Source of the DNA: Bacteroidales bacterium
GTDB taxonomy: Bacteria; Bacteroidota; Bacteroidia; Bacteroidales; Muribaculaceae
NCBI GenBank assembly: GCA_014800845.1
Contig: JAAVFJ010000044.1
Location: 1-48,745, forward strand
Direction: 5' to 3'
Length of the DNA stretch: 48,745 nucleotides
Part shown: positions 17,195 through 26,463 of the stretch, one piece after another
Layout of the letters: each line of letters starts with the position of its first letter
Numbering within the stretch: the first letter of the stretch is position 1
The notes under the pieces: model-generated
Database searches by the model: none
What the model was told of the DNA's origin: nothing
The model's input: only the letters and a program-made list of their open reading frames with translations
Program-made: the position numbers and the translations under genes

Positions 17195-18007
17195 TCAGAT
17201 GCTGTTCACCAGCGTTTTCATGATTTCAGTCATGTAGGGCTGAGCCTGCACGGCTGCTTTCTGCACCTCTTCGTGGGTGGGCACGTCGGTTATGTCCTTG
17301 CCGCCGAGGTCGGTAATCACGCTCACGCCAAACACTCTCATGCCGGCATGGTTAGCCACAATCACCTCAGGCACTGTGGACATGCCCACGGCGTCGCCGC
17401 CGATGATGCGGAAGTATTCGTACTCGGCAGGGGTCTCAAAGGTAGGACCTGCTGTGCCTACGTACACGCCGTGCATCACGCGGATACCCTTTTCGGCAGC
17501 TATCTCGTCGGCCTTGCGTATGAGCTCCTTGTTGTAGGGCTCCGTCATGGCGGGGAAGCGGGTGCCGAGCTCCTCGTAGTTGCGGCCACGCAGGGGATTC
17601 TCGGGGAAGAGGTTGATGTGGTCGGTGATGATCATGATGTCGCCCACACGAAACTCCTTGTTCATGCCGCCGGCAGCGTTGCTCACGAAGAGAGTCTCCA
17701 CGCCAAGAGCCTTCATCACGCGCACGGGGAAGGTCACCTCCTTCATGTCGTAGCCCTCGTAATAGTGGAAGCGTCCCTGCATGGCCACCACATACTTCTC
17801 GCCCAAATAGCCGAAGATGAGTTTGCCGCTGTGCCCCTCGACAGTGGAGACGGGCATATTGGGAATGTCGCTGTAAGAGATCTCTTTCACTATATTAAGA
17901 TGGTCTACCAACTGCCCGAGACCGGTGCCGAGGATTATGCCTGTGTCCGGGAGTTTTTCCACCTGTGCTGCTATGAAGTCAGCAGTCTGACGAATCTTTG
18001 TAAGCAT
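17195..18007 (-). CDS. Purine nucleoside phosphorylase (inosine/guanosine type)
   Basis: This 270-aa protein matches the trimeric PNP class, which cleaves inosine and guanosine with phosphate to base plus ribose-1-phosphate. Visible motifs are ILGTGLGQL near residue 25, the GRFHYYEGY block, FVSNAAGGMN, and AVGMSTVPEVIVANHAGM near the purine and ribose site. Length is typical. It starts 48 bp after lpxK on the same strand. The pairing with lpxK is commonly seen in Bacteroidales, without an obvious metabolic link. Confidence 0.93.
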   Translation of the reverse strand: MLTKIRQTADFIAAQVEKLPDTGIILGTGLGQLVDHLNIVKEISYSDIPNMPVSTVEGHSGKLIFGYLGEKYVVAMQGRFHYYEGYDMKEVTFPVRVMKALGVETLFVSNAAGGMNKEFRVGDIMIITDHINLFPENPLRGRNYEELGTRFPAMTEPYNKELIRKADEIAAEKGIRVMHGVYVGTAGPTFETPAEYEYFRIIGGDAVGMSTVPEVIVANHAGMRVFGVSVITDLGGKDITDVPTHEEVQKAAVQAQPYMTEIMKTLVNSI

Positions 18008-18055
18008 GGTATTTTCTATAAATTATTGGTTATGAGGGTGGTCGGGGCAGTCGGA

Positions 18056-19174
18056 TCAGCGGCTTATTTCGCCCAGGTCCGTTTTGTCAATGGCCTGACG
18101 CAACGCGCCTATGAAGTCTGATTCGTCTATGCCCTGCACCATCTTTATTTCTATGGGGATGTAGAAGATGAATGGCTTGAGGTGTTGAGGGAAATATGGG
18201 TTGTTAGCCAGCCTGACGGCATCTTTCTCGGTGGTGACTATGATTTTGCGGGCGGCGTTGAGGCCGTCGAATTTCTTCTGCAGCTCATCGAGGTCACGGC
18301 GCGAGTAGAAATGATGGTCAGGGTAGTGGCAGACTTTCACCCGACACTGGTAGCGCTTGAAGTAGCGCACAAAGGAGCGGGGATTGGCTATTCCGGTGAG
18401 CAATATGACTGCGTCCTGGCGGGTGAAGTGATCGAGATCCACATTGTACTTGGACTCCTCGGGGAACACCGGCACCGGGTAGTCATAGTTAATTTGCGAG
18501 AAGTAGAGCTGCTGATAGGCGAGCAGGTCGAGGTATTTCGACACCATGCGGAATTGCAGCGGGGAGACATTCTCGGGCACCTTGGTGACCACTACGAAGT
18601 CGGCACGAGCCACACTGCGTTTGCTCTCCCTGAGGCGCCCCAGCGGCAGGAGATTGTCCTGATAGACAGGGCGATTGAAGTCCATCAGCAGTATGTTGAC
18701 CTTGGGGGTCACGTAGCGGTGCTGGAAGGCATCGTCGAGCAGTATGAGATTGATGTCGGGGTCAGTGGCCAGCAGTTCTTCTATCCCTTTGCGGCGGTTT
18801 TCGCAGACAGCTACACGCACACGTTTCTTAAACTTGTGGTAGACCTGATACGGCTCGTCGCCTATGGTTTCGGGAGTAGAGTGAGAAGAAGCCAGCACAA
18901 AGCCTTTGGTCTTACGCTTGTAGCCGCGGCTGAGCACACCTATATTATAATAGGAGGATAGGTTCTCTATCAGATACTCCACGTGAGGGGTCTTGCCGGT
19001 ACCACCCACGGTGATATTGCCTACCGACACCACGGGCACATCATACTTCCTGCTCGGCAGCCAACCCCAGTCAAAGAACAGGTTGCGAAGGAGCGTAACC
19101 CCACCGTAAAGCCAGGAGAATGGCTTCAGCAAGTAGAAGAGTATGCGGTCCTTGTTCGTTGTCACCTGTCTCAA
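18056..19174 (-). CDS. lpxK: Tetraacyldisaccharide 4'-kinase
   Basis: This 372-aa inner-membrane-associated kinase phosphorylates the lipid A precursor disaccharide. The N-terminal hydrophobic patch (about 12-32) is followed by the P-loop VGNITVGGTGKTP (51-63) and VLSRGYKRKTKG, both diagnostic of LpxK. A C-terminal ISSxD-type region follows. It lies between sppA and pnp with 33 and 48 bp gaps. Presence of lpxK agrees with a Gram-negative envelope. Confidence 0.95.
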   Translation of the reverse strand: MRQVTTNKDRILFYLLKPFSWLYGGVTLLRNLFFDWGWLPSRKYDVPVVSVGNITVGGTGKTPHVEYLIENLSSYYNIGVLSRGYKRKTKGFVLASSHSTPETIGDEPYQVYHKFKKRVRVAVCENRRKGIEELLATDPDINLILLDDAFQHRYVTPKVNILLMDFNRPVYQDNLLPLGRLRESKRSVARADFVVVTKVPENVSPLQFRMVSKYLDLLAYQQLYFSQINYDYPVPVFPEESKYNVDLDHFTRQDAVILLTGIANPRSFVRYFKRYQCRVKVCHYPDHHFYSRRDLDELQKKFDGLNAARKIIVTTEKDAVRLANNPYFPQHLKPFIFYIPIEIKMVQGIDESDFIGALRQAIDKTDLGEISR

Positions 19175-19207
19175 GTTGTTATATCTGAAGTTGCTATATC
19201 GGGGTTA

Positions 19208-21004
19208 TCAATAGCTGAAGATGATTCGTGGCATTGAGGCCTGCAGGGCACCATTGCCGGCAAACTCCATGAGCAGGGGGCGCACAGCTTCGAGCACTCT
19301 CTGCGGGTCAGTGACGGACATCAGTGCAAAAGCGTTCTGCTGTTCGTCCAGGGTCTTGAGCAGCTCCTGCAGCGGATTCTTGCCGCCCGGGTACTTCACT
19401 ACGTTCCACTTCTTGAGCTTGGCCCGAGTGGCGGCATACTTGACTGCACCTTCAAGCGAACCGAGCTCATCGACGAGGCCGAGCTTCAGGGCGGTGGTAC
19501 CGGCCACGGGGCGACCGTCGGCTATCTCATGGAGCTTCGCCACGGGTATCTTGCGTCCGTCGGAGCAGCGCTTCACGAAGAGGTTGTAGCCATCCTCCAC
19601 CATCGACTGCATGGCGGCCAACTGCCGTTCATCCATAGAATAGAAGAAGTTCGGGAAGAGAGCCTGCGGGTTGGTAGCCACCATCTGCGGATTGAGGCCC
19701 ACCTTCTCGCAGAGGCCGTGGATATTAGGTATAAGGCCGTAGATGCCTATGGAGCCGGTGATTGTGAGGGGATCGGCAAAGATTCGGTCGGCACCGCTAC
19801 TTATGTAGTAGCCGCCGGAGGCCGCGTAGTCACCCATCGACACCACAAAGGGGCGCCCCGTGGCCTTGAATTTCTCCAGCGCCTCCCATATCTGCTCGCT
19901 GCCAAAGGCGGAGCCGCCGGGGGAATTGACGCGAAGCACCAGGGCTTTCACATCCTTATCCTCCACAAGCTCATAAATCTGCTCTGTCAGCTCTGCGGAG
20001 TTGATGCCGGAACCGGCCACGGAGGTGTCTATCCCGCCGCAAGCGTAGACCACAGCTACCTGATTGTCAGCGCTGAAGTTATAGTCGGCGGCTGCCTGCT
20101 TCTGCGCGAGCAGCTGCGGGGAGACTACGTTCTCCATGCCATGCTCGTGGCCGCTGTAGCGTCCGATTTTGTCCTCGAAGGCGTGGCGATACTCCAGCGA
20201 GGTCACCACCTTGTTGTCCAGCACAAACTTAGCCGGGCGGCAGGAGATGAGGTCTACGGAGATGAGTGTGTCAAGGCGTCCTGCCTGCAGAGCGGGGCGT
20301 GATTTCTGCATGTCGGCAGTCATGCCGTTCCAGAGGGTGGTGTAGAGCGTAAGGTTCTGCTCGCGAGCCACATCGCTCATGGTCGACGAGGTGTAGGGCT
20401 CGATTGCTGACTTCCCTTTGCCCACTCTCACAGCCTGAAACTCCACGCCGATTTTGTCAAACAAATCCTTGTAGAAGAGGCTGATGCCGCCGAGTCCGTG
20501 CATCTGCACCTGACCTGCGGGGTTGAGAGCGATTTCATCGGCCACGGATGCCAGGAAATAATCGCCACCGGTCATATTGTCGGCGTAGGCGAAGATTTTC
20601 TTCTTGCACTGCTTGAAATCCTGCAGGGCCTCTCTGACGGCGTGGAGCGAGGCGGGAGCGCCACCTATACCCTTGCAGTCCAGATAGATGCAGCGTATGT
20701 CAGAATTGCTCTTGGCCTCCTCTATGGCAGCCACCAGCGTCTCCACGGTCTGCACCTTCTCGCGTCCGCCGTTGAGCAGGTCGCCCAGCTGAATATTGAT
20801 GTTGTGGCCGGCTTCGCGCTCCTCAAGCACACCCTCGAGCGTGATTTTCAGCACAGAATTTTTCCGCACACCCTCGGCATTGCCGCTGAACATGGAGCCC
20901 ACAAGAGCCACCACGAGGACTACGGCCACTACTCCGGCAAGCACAATGGCGAGCCAAGCGCCCATGAAGGAGGTCAGAACCTGAAAGAAGAACTTCTTTA
21001 GCAT
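19208..21004 (-). CDS. sppA: Signal peptide peptidase SppA, 67K type
   Basis: This 598-aa membrane-anchored serine protease cleaves leftover signal peptides. An N-terminal transmembrane helix (about 16-38) is followed by two tandem S49 domains. By comparison with E. coli SppA, the catalytic Lys is Lys198 (GKGKSAIEPY) and the nucleophile is Ser396 (GDYAASGGYY). Both are present and on separate halves, as expected for the double-domain form. Length matches the family. The gene sits between glmM-like and lpxK in the envelope operon. Confidence 0.95.
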   Translation of the reverse strand: MLKKFFFQVLTSFMGAWLAIVLAGVVAVVLVVALVGSMFSGNAEGVRKNSVLKITLEGVLEEREAGHNINIQLGDLLNGGREKVQTVETLVAAIEEAKSNSDIRCIYLDCKGIGGAPASLHAVREALQDFKQCKKKIFAYADNMTGGDYFLASVADEIALNPAGQVQMHGLGGISLFYKDLFDKIGVEFQAVRVGKGKSAIEPYTSSTMSDVAREQNLTLYTTLWNGMTADMQKSRPALQAGRLDTLISVDLISCRPAKFVLDNKVVTSLEYRHAFEDKIGRYSGHEHGMENVVSPQLLAQKQAAADYNFSADNQVAVVYACGGIDTSVAGSGINSAELTEQIYELVEDKDVKALVLRVNSPGGSAFGSEQIWEALEKFKATGRPFVVSMGDYAASGGYYISSGADRIFADPLTITGSIGIYGLIPNIHGLCEKVGLNPQMVATNPQALFPNFFYSMDERQLAAMQSMVEDGYNLFVKRCSDGRKIPVAKLHEIADGRPVAGTTALKLGLVDELGSLEGAVKYAATRAKLKKWNVVKYPGGKNPLQELLKTLDEQQNAFALMSVTDPQRVLEAVRPLLMEFAGNGALQASMPRIIFSY

Positions 21005-21050
21005 TTCGATTGCTTTTAGAATGTAAGAAAATGTGCGGAAACTATCGGAA

Positions 21051-22442
21051 TCAGACCGTGAGGTCGGCTATTACCTTCTTGATATCCTCGGCAAGTGCCT
21101 CAGCCTCAGCCATTGTGGCAGCCTCGGAATAGATGCGGATGATAGGCTCGGTGTTGCTCTTGCGCAGGTGCACCCATGAGGCGGGGAAGTCAATCTTCAC
21201 GCCATCAATGTCAGTAATCTTCTCAGAGGCATATTTCTGCTTCATAGCGGCGAGAATCTTGTCGACATCCACCTCGGGAGTGAGCTCAATCTTATTCTTT
21301 GCTATGGCATATTGCGGGTAGCCGGCCTTAAGCTCGGTCACCTTCTTGCCGCTCTTGGCCATCAGCGTGAGGAAGAGGGCCACACCCACCAGGGCGTCGC
21401 GGCCATAGTGTATTTCGGGATAGATCACCCCGCCGTTGCCCTCGCCGCCGATCACGGCACCTGTCTGCTTCATCTTGGTCACTACATTGACCTCGCCCAC
21501 AGCGGCAGCCTCGTAGCTGCAACCCTCGTGGCGCATGGTCACATCGCGCAGCGCGCGCGAGGAGCTGAGATTGCTCACAGTGTTGCCGGGGGTGTGAGAG
21601 AGCACATAGTCGGCTATGGCCACCAGCGTGTATTCCTCCACAAACATCTCGCCGTTTTCCATCACGATAGCCAGGCGGTCCACATCGGGGTCCACCACGA
21701 AGCCCACATCGGCCACGCCGCTCTTCATCAGGTCAGCTATGCCGGTGAGATTCTCGGGGATAGGCTCGGGAGTGTGGGCAAACTTGCCGTGAGGCTCACA
21801 GTTGAGCTCCACCACATTCTTCACGCCGAGGGCACGCAGCAGCTGAGGGATAACCACGCCACCCACAGAGTTCACGGCGTCTACGGCCACAGTGAAGTCA
21901 GCGGCAGCTATAGCCTCGCGGTCCACCAGCGGCAGAGCCAGCACCTTCTCGATGTGGCGGCGGTTGTAAGTATTGTTTACGAATGTGTGGCCCAGTTCAT
22001 AGACTCCTGCAAACTCATAATCGCCGGTGTCGGCCAGGCGGAGCACCTCCTTGCCCTCAGCGTCGTTGAGGAACTCTCCATTCTCGTTGAGGAGCTTGAG
22101 CGCGTTCCACTGCGCGGGGTTGTGGCTGGCGGTTATGATGATGCCGCCACACGCGCCCTCTTCAGTCACTGCAATCTCAGTGGTGGGAGTAGAGGCAAGG
22201 CCGATGTTCACCACATCGAAACCCATAGACTCGAGCGCACCGCAGACGAGGCTGCTCACCATCTCGCCCGACAGACGGGCATCGCGACCCACTACTATTA
22301 CGTTGCTCTTGCGTGTTGTGGTCTTGCGGATAAATGCTGCGTAAGCCGACGCAAATTTCACGATATCCACGGCTGACAGGCCCTCGCCCTGAGCGCCCCC
22401 TATGGTGCCGCGTATTCCTGAGATTGACTTGATAAGTGACAT
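21051..22442 (-). CDS. glmM: Phosphoglucosamine mutase-type phosphohexomutase
   Basis: This 463-aa alpha-D-phosphohexomutase has the phosphoserine loop TASHNPAQWN with Ser106, the metal loop DPDVDR (251-256), and the sugar-binding loop GGEGNGG (332-338). E. coli-type GlmM has GEQSGH at that last loop and phosphomannomutases have GEMSGH. GEGNGG is seen in archaeal-type and Bacteroidetes enzymes usually annotated phosphoglucosamine mutase. The likely reaction is glucosamine-6-P to glucosamine-1-P for UDP-GlcNAc, but substrate is inferred. It is in one operon with sppA and lpxK, an envelope theme. Confidence 0.85.
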   Translation of the reverse strand: MSLIKSISGIRGTIGGAQGEGLSAVDIVKFASAYAAFIRKTTTRKSNVIVVGRDARLSGEMVSSLVCGALESMGFDVVNIGLASTPTTEIAVTEEGACGGIIITASHNPAQWNALKLLNENGEFLNDAEGKEVLRLADTGDYEFAGVYELGHTFVNNTYNRRHIEKVLALPLVDREAIAAADFTVAVDAVNSVGGVVIPQLLRALGVKNVVELNCEPHGKFAHTPEPIPENLTGIADLMKSGVADVGFVVDPDVDRLAIVMENGEMFVEEYTLVAIADYVLSHTPGNTVSNLSSSRALRDVTMRHEGCSYEAAAVGEVNVVTKMKQTGAVIGGEGNGGVIYPEIHYGRDALVGVALFLTLMAKSGKKVTELKAGYPQYAIAKNKIELTPEVDVDKILAAMKQKYASEKITDIDGVKIDFPASWVHLRKSNTEPIIRIYSEAATMAEAEALAEDIKKVIADLTV

Positions 22443-22471
22443 GTTATAGTTGTATTGTTAGTTGCTGGTTA

Positions 22472-23050
22472 TCAATATATTGCGGGATAGTATCTTAGAT
22501 TGTAGACGTAAGGCTGGCAGGTGCCCTGCTCGCCGCTGAAGCCGTAATATGCACGCACCACGAGATTGACCTCGCAGTCTATAGGCAGATAGCGCAGGGG
22601 GGTCTGTATGCCCATGCCATACTGCTGACTGTTTTTTATATACATATTATTAAAGCGGAACCAGCGCGAGTTGTTACCCACGTCATCGGCGTTGCCCTCA
22701 GCGGGCCAGTTGTAGCCCATCTGCATGGCTATGATGTTTTCGCGCATATAGCGGAAATAAATCTGCTGGTCATACTTGGCCTTATTGCCGGGAGTGCCGG
22801 CGCTCACCACCTGCATGTAGAGATTGCCCTCCTCATCGAGCTTATAGAACGGAGCATCCTTGCCCGTCTCAAACACCGTGTCGGCAGGCACCTCGTTTAC
22901 TACCCTGTGGTTAGACATATACCAGTTCACGGCGCGCTCCTCCTCACGCAGCAGTTCGGAATAGCTCTTGCTGTCGTGGCAGGCCGAGAGCATCAGCACG
23001 AGACCGGTCAGGGTCAGTATTATTGTCTTCAACTTATTCATTGTCTGCAT
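22472..23050 (-). CDS. DUF4827-like lipoprotein
   Basis: This 192-aa protein has a lipoprotein signal peptide ending LMLSAC (Cys24 from the first Met, or Cys21 from the better start at 23041). The mature part begins with a Ser/Asp/Glu stretch and ends in a compact beta-rich domain rich in Tyr (YIKNSQQYGMGIQTPLRYLP). Layout and setting resemble the Bacteroidales DUF4827 family, which has an FKBP-like fold. Catalysis is not shown. The first ATG is 1 bp from the nrnA stop. Confidence 0.6.
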   Translation of the reverse strand: MQTMNKLKTIILTLTGLVLMLSACHDSKSYSELLREEERAVNWYMSNHRVVNEVPADTVFETGKDAPFYKLDEEGNLYMQVVSAGTPGNKAKYDQQIYFRYMRENIIAMQMGYNWPAEGNADDVGNNSRWFRFNNMYIKNSQQYGMGIQTPLRYLPIDCEVNLVVRAYYGFSGEQGTCQPYVYNLRYYPAIY

Positions 23051-23051
23051 A

Positions 23052-24167
23052 TTATAGATTCAAAATATAGCCCTCCTGCTTAAGCTCATCGGCAGCCTGC
23101 TGCATCCGGGCGTCGTAATCGGGCATGTGGGCCACGAGCCGCTCTATGGCCTGCTCTATAGGACCGTGAAACTCCCCCCCGGCAGCCTGCTTATGTCCGC
23201 CGCCGTCAAAGAGATCCGCACACACCCGGTTCACCGGGAAAGAGCCGAGGCTGCGCATAGAGACCTTCACCGAGCCGGGGTCCTCGCGCATAAAGGCCAC
23301 GTAGATGATGCCCCTCAACTCAAGAGCCTGATTCACAAGCCCCTCAGTGTCACCCTTCTCATACTTGAAGCGGGCCAGGTCATCCTTGGTGAGATAGACT
23401 ATAGCGGCGCGGTGCTCGCGATAAATCTTCAGCCGCTCACACAGCGCAAAGGCGTTGAGCCTCATGGCGTCGGCACTCTTGATTTCAAGCGTCTCCTTGA
23501 GAATCAAGCGCTTGGGCACCCCCTTCTTCAGCAGCGCCACCATAATATAATAGAGGTCCAGATGGCGGGTGTTGACCGTAAGGTTGCGGGTGTCGGTTAT
23601 TATGCCGGTGCAGATGCAGGTGGCAGCCTCGAAAGGCATCTCCTCATAGAGCCCCATGGCGGCGAGCAGGCGAAACACGAGCTCACACGTGCTCGACATG
23701 TCCGGATAGGAGATCATCAGGTCAGTGAAATGCTCCGGGCCCTCGTGGTGGTCAATCATCACCTTCTTAGCCGAGGTCTTCTCCCACAGGCGGGCCATGG
23801 CATCCTGACGCTTAAGCACATTGAAGTCGCAGGCTATCAGCAAGTCAGCTTTCTCCACCAGCCGCGCGGAATAATCCTCATAGCGGCTTGCGGGCACAAT
23901 ATCGTCGTAACCGGGAAGAAACGCGAGCGAACGAGGGGGCTGGTCGGGGGTCACCACCTTAGCCTCCTTGCCCAGCGACCTGAGCACATACATCAGACCC
24001 AGCGTAGAGCCTATGGCATCACCGTCCGGGCGCACATGGCATGTGAGCACCACCCGGGAGCTCCGCGCCACCATGTCCGCAAATTCGCGCACCTGACTAT
24101 CTTTGAGTAACTTATCTATCACAAGAGTAAATTCAAAATTGCGCACCGACTCCACCTCGGAAGCCAC
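23052..24167 (-). CDS. nrnA: DHH/DHHA1 phosphoesterase, NrnA-like
   Basis: This 371-aa protein belongs to the bifunctional oligoribonuclease/pAp phosphatase group. It shows the DHH-family motifs: HVRPDGDAIGS (44-54, metal ligands His44, Asp48 and Asp50), LIACDF near 108, the IDHHEG motif, and a C-terminal DHHA1 block GGGHKQAAGG. It degrades nanoRNA and 3'-phosphoadenosine 5'-phosphate (family knowledge). It is the first gene of the seven-gene operon and has its own promoter. Confidence 0.9.
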   Translation of the reverse strand: MASEVESVRNFEFTLVIDKLLKDSQVREFADMVARSSRVVLTCHVRPDGDAIGSTLGLMYVLRSLGKEAKVVTPDQPPRSLAFLPGYDDIVPASRYEDYSARLVEKADLLIACDFNVLKRQDAMARLWEKTSAKKVMIDHHEGPEHFTDLMISYPDMSSTCELVFRLLAAMGLYEEMPFEAATCICTGIITDTRNLTVNTRHLDLYYIMVALLKKGVPKRLILKETLEIKSADAMRLNAFALCERLKIYREHRAAIVYLTKDDLARFKYEKGDTEGLVNQALELRGIIYVAFMREDPGSVKVSMRSLGSFPVNRVCADLFDGGGHKQAAGGEFHGPIEQAIERLVAHMPDYDARMQQAADELKQEGYILNL

Positions 24168-24232
24168 TGCAAATCAGTTAGTTGCCCGCTCCGGCTCAAG
24201 TCCTTTTCCGACTTAAGCCTGCTATGAGCATA

Positions 24233-24262
24233 CAAAGTTACAGAAAAAATCCCGAAATCAAA
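24233..24262 (-). promoter_or_regulatory. Promoter of the nrnA-glmM-sppA-lpxK-pnp operon
   Basis: On the minus strand TTTG (24259-24262) and TAACTTTG (24233-24240) are separated by 18 nt, matching the Bacteroidetes consensus. The -7 box is 65 nt upstream of the nrnA start. It is the only good promoter match before the tight gene run that follows. Confidence 0.65.
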
Positions 24263-24273
24263 ACCCTTTCACC

Positions 24274-24315
24274 AAAAAAAGAGACACCCCCACCCCCGGG
24301 CATGACCGCTCCGGG
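24274..24315 (-). terminator. Possible terminator of the small membrane protein gene
   Basis: On the minus strand a short GC stem (CCCGG with CCGGG, 24295-24315) precedes a T run (complement of 24274-24280). The stem is only 5 bp and the G-rich spacer is long, so this is tentative. It lies 38 bp after the small gene. Confidence 0.3.
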
Positions 24316-24352
24316 CGCAGGGGCCGTAATATTTGCCTTCCGGCCAAGTCGC

Positions 24353-24559
24353 TTAATGAACCCACAAAACCTCAATCAGATACAGCAGCAACAGCAGCAC
24401 GACGATTCCGCCAATGAAAATCGCATAAGCCGGTTTAGCGTATTTCGGATAGAACGGCTCATTATGTTTCCTTGCAAGACGCCGGTAATAAATCAAGACA
24501 CCGCGCTTCGCGACCAATGCAAGGATGAAAAATACTATAAGAAGAATGCCAAAATCCAT
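24353..24559 (-). CDS. Small two-helix membrane protein
   Basis: This 68-aa protein has two hydrophobic segments (about 3-17 and 46-64) joined by a basic loop (KRGVLIYYRRLARKHNE). The basic loop suggests both ends face the periplasm. I do not recognise a family. The frame is clean, the hydrophobic/basic pattern is protein-like, and it is the first gene of the minus-strand half. It could be a small inner-membrane accessory protein. Confidence 0.55.
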   Translation of the reverse strand: MDFGILLIVFFILALVAKRGVLIYYRRLARKHNEPFYPKYAKPAYAIFIGGIVVLLLLLYLIEVLWVH

Positions 24560-24688
24560 AAGCTACTTTTCTATTAAACAAAACTCATTGAGCAGAAGTT
24601 CTTGCGTTTGACTCTTTTGCGGGGTGGCAGCGCACAAAATCCTTTCTCGCGCGTTATAGTATAGTAGGAACATTTCAATCAATTCAGA

Positions 24689-26443
24689 ATGGAATTATCG
24701 AAAATAAAGTCGCCCGCCGATTTCAGGGGCGCAAGCATTGAGGAACTCGCTGACCTTTGCCGTCAACTGCGCGAGGCTTTCCTCGTAAAACTCTCTAACC
24801 ATGGCGGCCATGTGGGTCCCAATCTCGGTCTCGTGGAGGCTACCGTGGCTCTTCATTACGTGTTTAACACCCCCGAGGACAAAATCGTGTTCGACGTCTC
24901 TCACCAGACCTACATCCACAAGATGCTCACGGGGCGCGTCCAGGCCTTTCTCGACCCCGCCAAATACGATGATGTCACGGGCTACACCGCCCCCTCAGAG
25001 TCTGATTATGACCTCTTTACCATAGGCCATACCTCTACAGCCGTGAGCCTGGCAGGTGGCATGGCCAAGGCGCGCGACCTGCTCGGTCAGAAGTATAATG
25101 TGGTGGCTCTCGTGGGGGACGGTTCCCTCAGCGGCGGCGAGGCTTTCGAGGGGCTCGACGAGGGGGCCACGCTCGGCTCCAACTTCATTGTGGTGGTCAA
25201 CGACAATCAGATGTCCATAGCCGAAAACCACGGCGGCCTCTACTCCGGCCTGGCCCGTCTGCGCGAGTCTGACGGCACTGCCTCTGACAACTATTTCAAG
25301 GCCCTGGGCTACGATTACCTCTACGTAGCTGAGGGCAACGACCTCGCCAGCCTCATCGACGCTTTCCGCAAAGTGAAAGACGCCGACCACCCCGTAGTGG
25401 TGCACCTGAACACCTGCAAGGGTCTCGGCTACAAGCCCGCCGAGGAGCACAAGGAGCGCTTCCACTGGTCGATGCCCTTTGACCTCGCCACCGGTGAGCT
25501 TAAGGATCAGTCTCAGTCCGAGAGCTACGACGAAATCTTCGCCCGCGAAATGCTCGCGCAGATGAAAGCCGACCCTGCCGTGTGCGTACTGACCGCCGGC
25601 ACCCCCGGCGCCATCGCTTTCGGTCCGCAGCAGCGCGCCGAGGCCGGCAAGCAGTTTATAGATGTAGGCATAGCCGAGCAGGAAGCCGCAGCTATGGCCT
25701 CAGGCATTGCCAAAGCGGGTGGCCGCCCCTGCTTCGGAGTGGTCAGCTCCTTCCTGCAGCGCGCCTACGACCAGCTCTCTCAGGACATAGCCATCAACAA
25801 CACCCCGGTGGTGCTCAATATCTTCTACGGCACTCTGCTGGGCATGAACGACGTGACTCACCTCGGCTGGTTTGACATAGCTCTCGTGGCCAACATCCCC
25901 GGATGGGTCTACCTCGCCCCTACCAATGTGGAGGAATACCTCTCCATGCAGCGCTGGGCCATGAAGCAGACCGCGCACCCCGTGGCTATCCGCATACCCG
26001 GCGGAAGTGTGCAGCATGCCACAGCACCCGTGCAGAGCGACTGGTCACTGCTCAATAAGTATCAGATAGTGAGAGATGGAGCAGATGTAGCCATCATAGG
26101 CGCAGGCACCTTCCTGCCCCTGGCTGAGCAGACTGCCGACCTGCTGAAAGCCTCAGGCATCAATGCCACCGTGATCAACCCCCGCTACCTCAGCGGCCTC
26201 GACGAGCAGATGCTCCACGGCCTGCGAGCAGCCCACCGCCTCGTCGTGACGATAGAAGATGGTGTGCTCGAGGGAGGTTTCGGCGAAAAGATAGCCCGCT
26301 ACTATGGCACCACCGACATGAAAGTGGCCTGCTACGGCCTGGCAAAAGTCTTCAAAGACCGCTACGACTACCGCAGCCTGCTCGAAGCCAACCGCCTGAC
26401 AGCCCCGCAGATAGCCGAAGACATCACAGCAGCCCTCCGATAA
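24689..26443 (+). CDS. DXS-like thiamine-diphosphate transketolase, divergent active site
   Basis: This 584-aa protein has the full DXS/transketolase layout: ThDP motif GDG (143-145) to NDN (171-173), His41, His259, the catalytic Glu330 in GIAEQ, and a C-terminal transketolase domain. Compared with E. coli DXS it keeps Arg398 (here Arg357) and His431 (His391). It changes Tyr392 to Val351, Arg420 to Tyr380, Asp427 to Asn387 and Arg478 to Gly438. Several of these contact the glyceraldehyde-3-phosphate phosphate, so canonical 1-deoxyxylulose-5-phosphate synthesis is doubtful. It stands alone and is the first plus-strand gene. It could make a different acyloin product or be a DXS paralogue. Confidence 0.85.
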   Translation: MELSKIKSPADFRGASIEELADLCRQLREAFLVKLSNHGGHVGPNLGLVEATVALHYVFNTPEDKIVFDVSHQTYIHKMLTGRVQAFLDPAKYDDVTGYTAPSESDYDLFTIGHTSTAVSLAGGMAKARDLLGQKYNVVALVGDGSLSGGEAFEGLDEGATLGSNFIVVVNDNQMSIAENHGGLYSGLARLRESDGTASDNYFKALGYDYLYVAEGNDLASLIDAFRKVKDADHPVVVHLNTCKGLGYKPAEEHKERFHWSMPFDLATGELKDQSQSESYDEIFAREMLAQMKADPAVCVLTAGTPGAIAFGPQQRAEAGKQFIDVGIAEQEAAAMASGIAKAGGRPCFGVVSSFLQRAYDQLSQDIAINNTPVVLNIFYGTLLGMNDVTHLGWFDIALVANIPGWVYLAPTNVEEYLSMQRWAMKQTAHPVAIRIPGGSVQHATAPVQSDWSLLNKYQIVRDGADVAIIGAGTFLPLAEQTADLLKASGINATVINPRYLSGLDEQMLHGLRAAHRLVVTIEDGVLEGGFGEKIARYYGTTDMKVACYGLAKVFKDRYDYRSLLEANRLTAPQIAEDITAALR

Positions 26444-26463
26444 TAACAGCCTTGTCAGCAGAG

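Noticed and set aside
24560-24688. Replication origin or terminus at the strand switch
   Set aside because: Gene orientation flips here, but no DnaA boxes or dif-like site are seen, and G/C imbalance checked by eye is not consistent.
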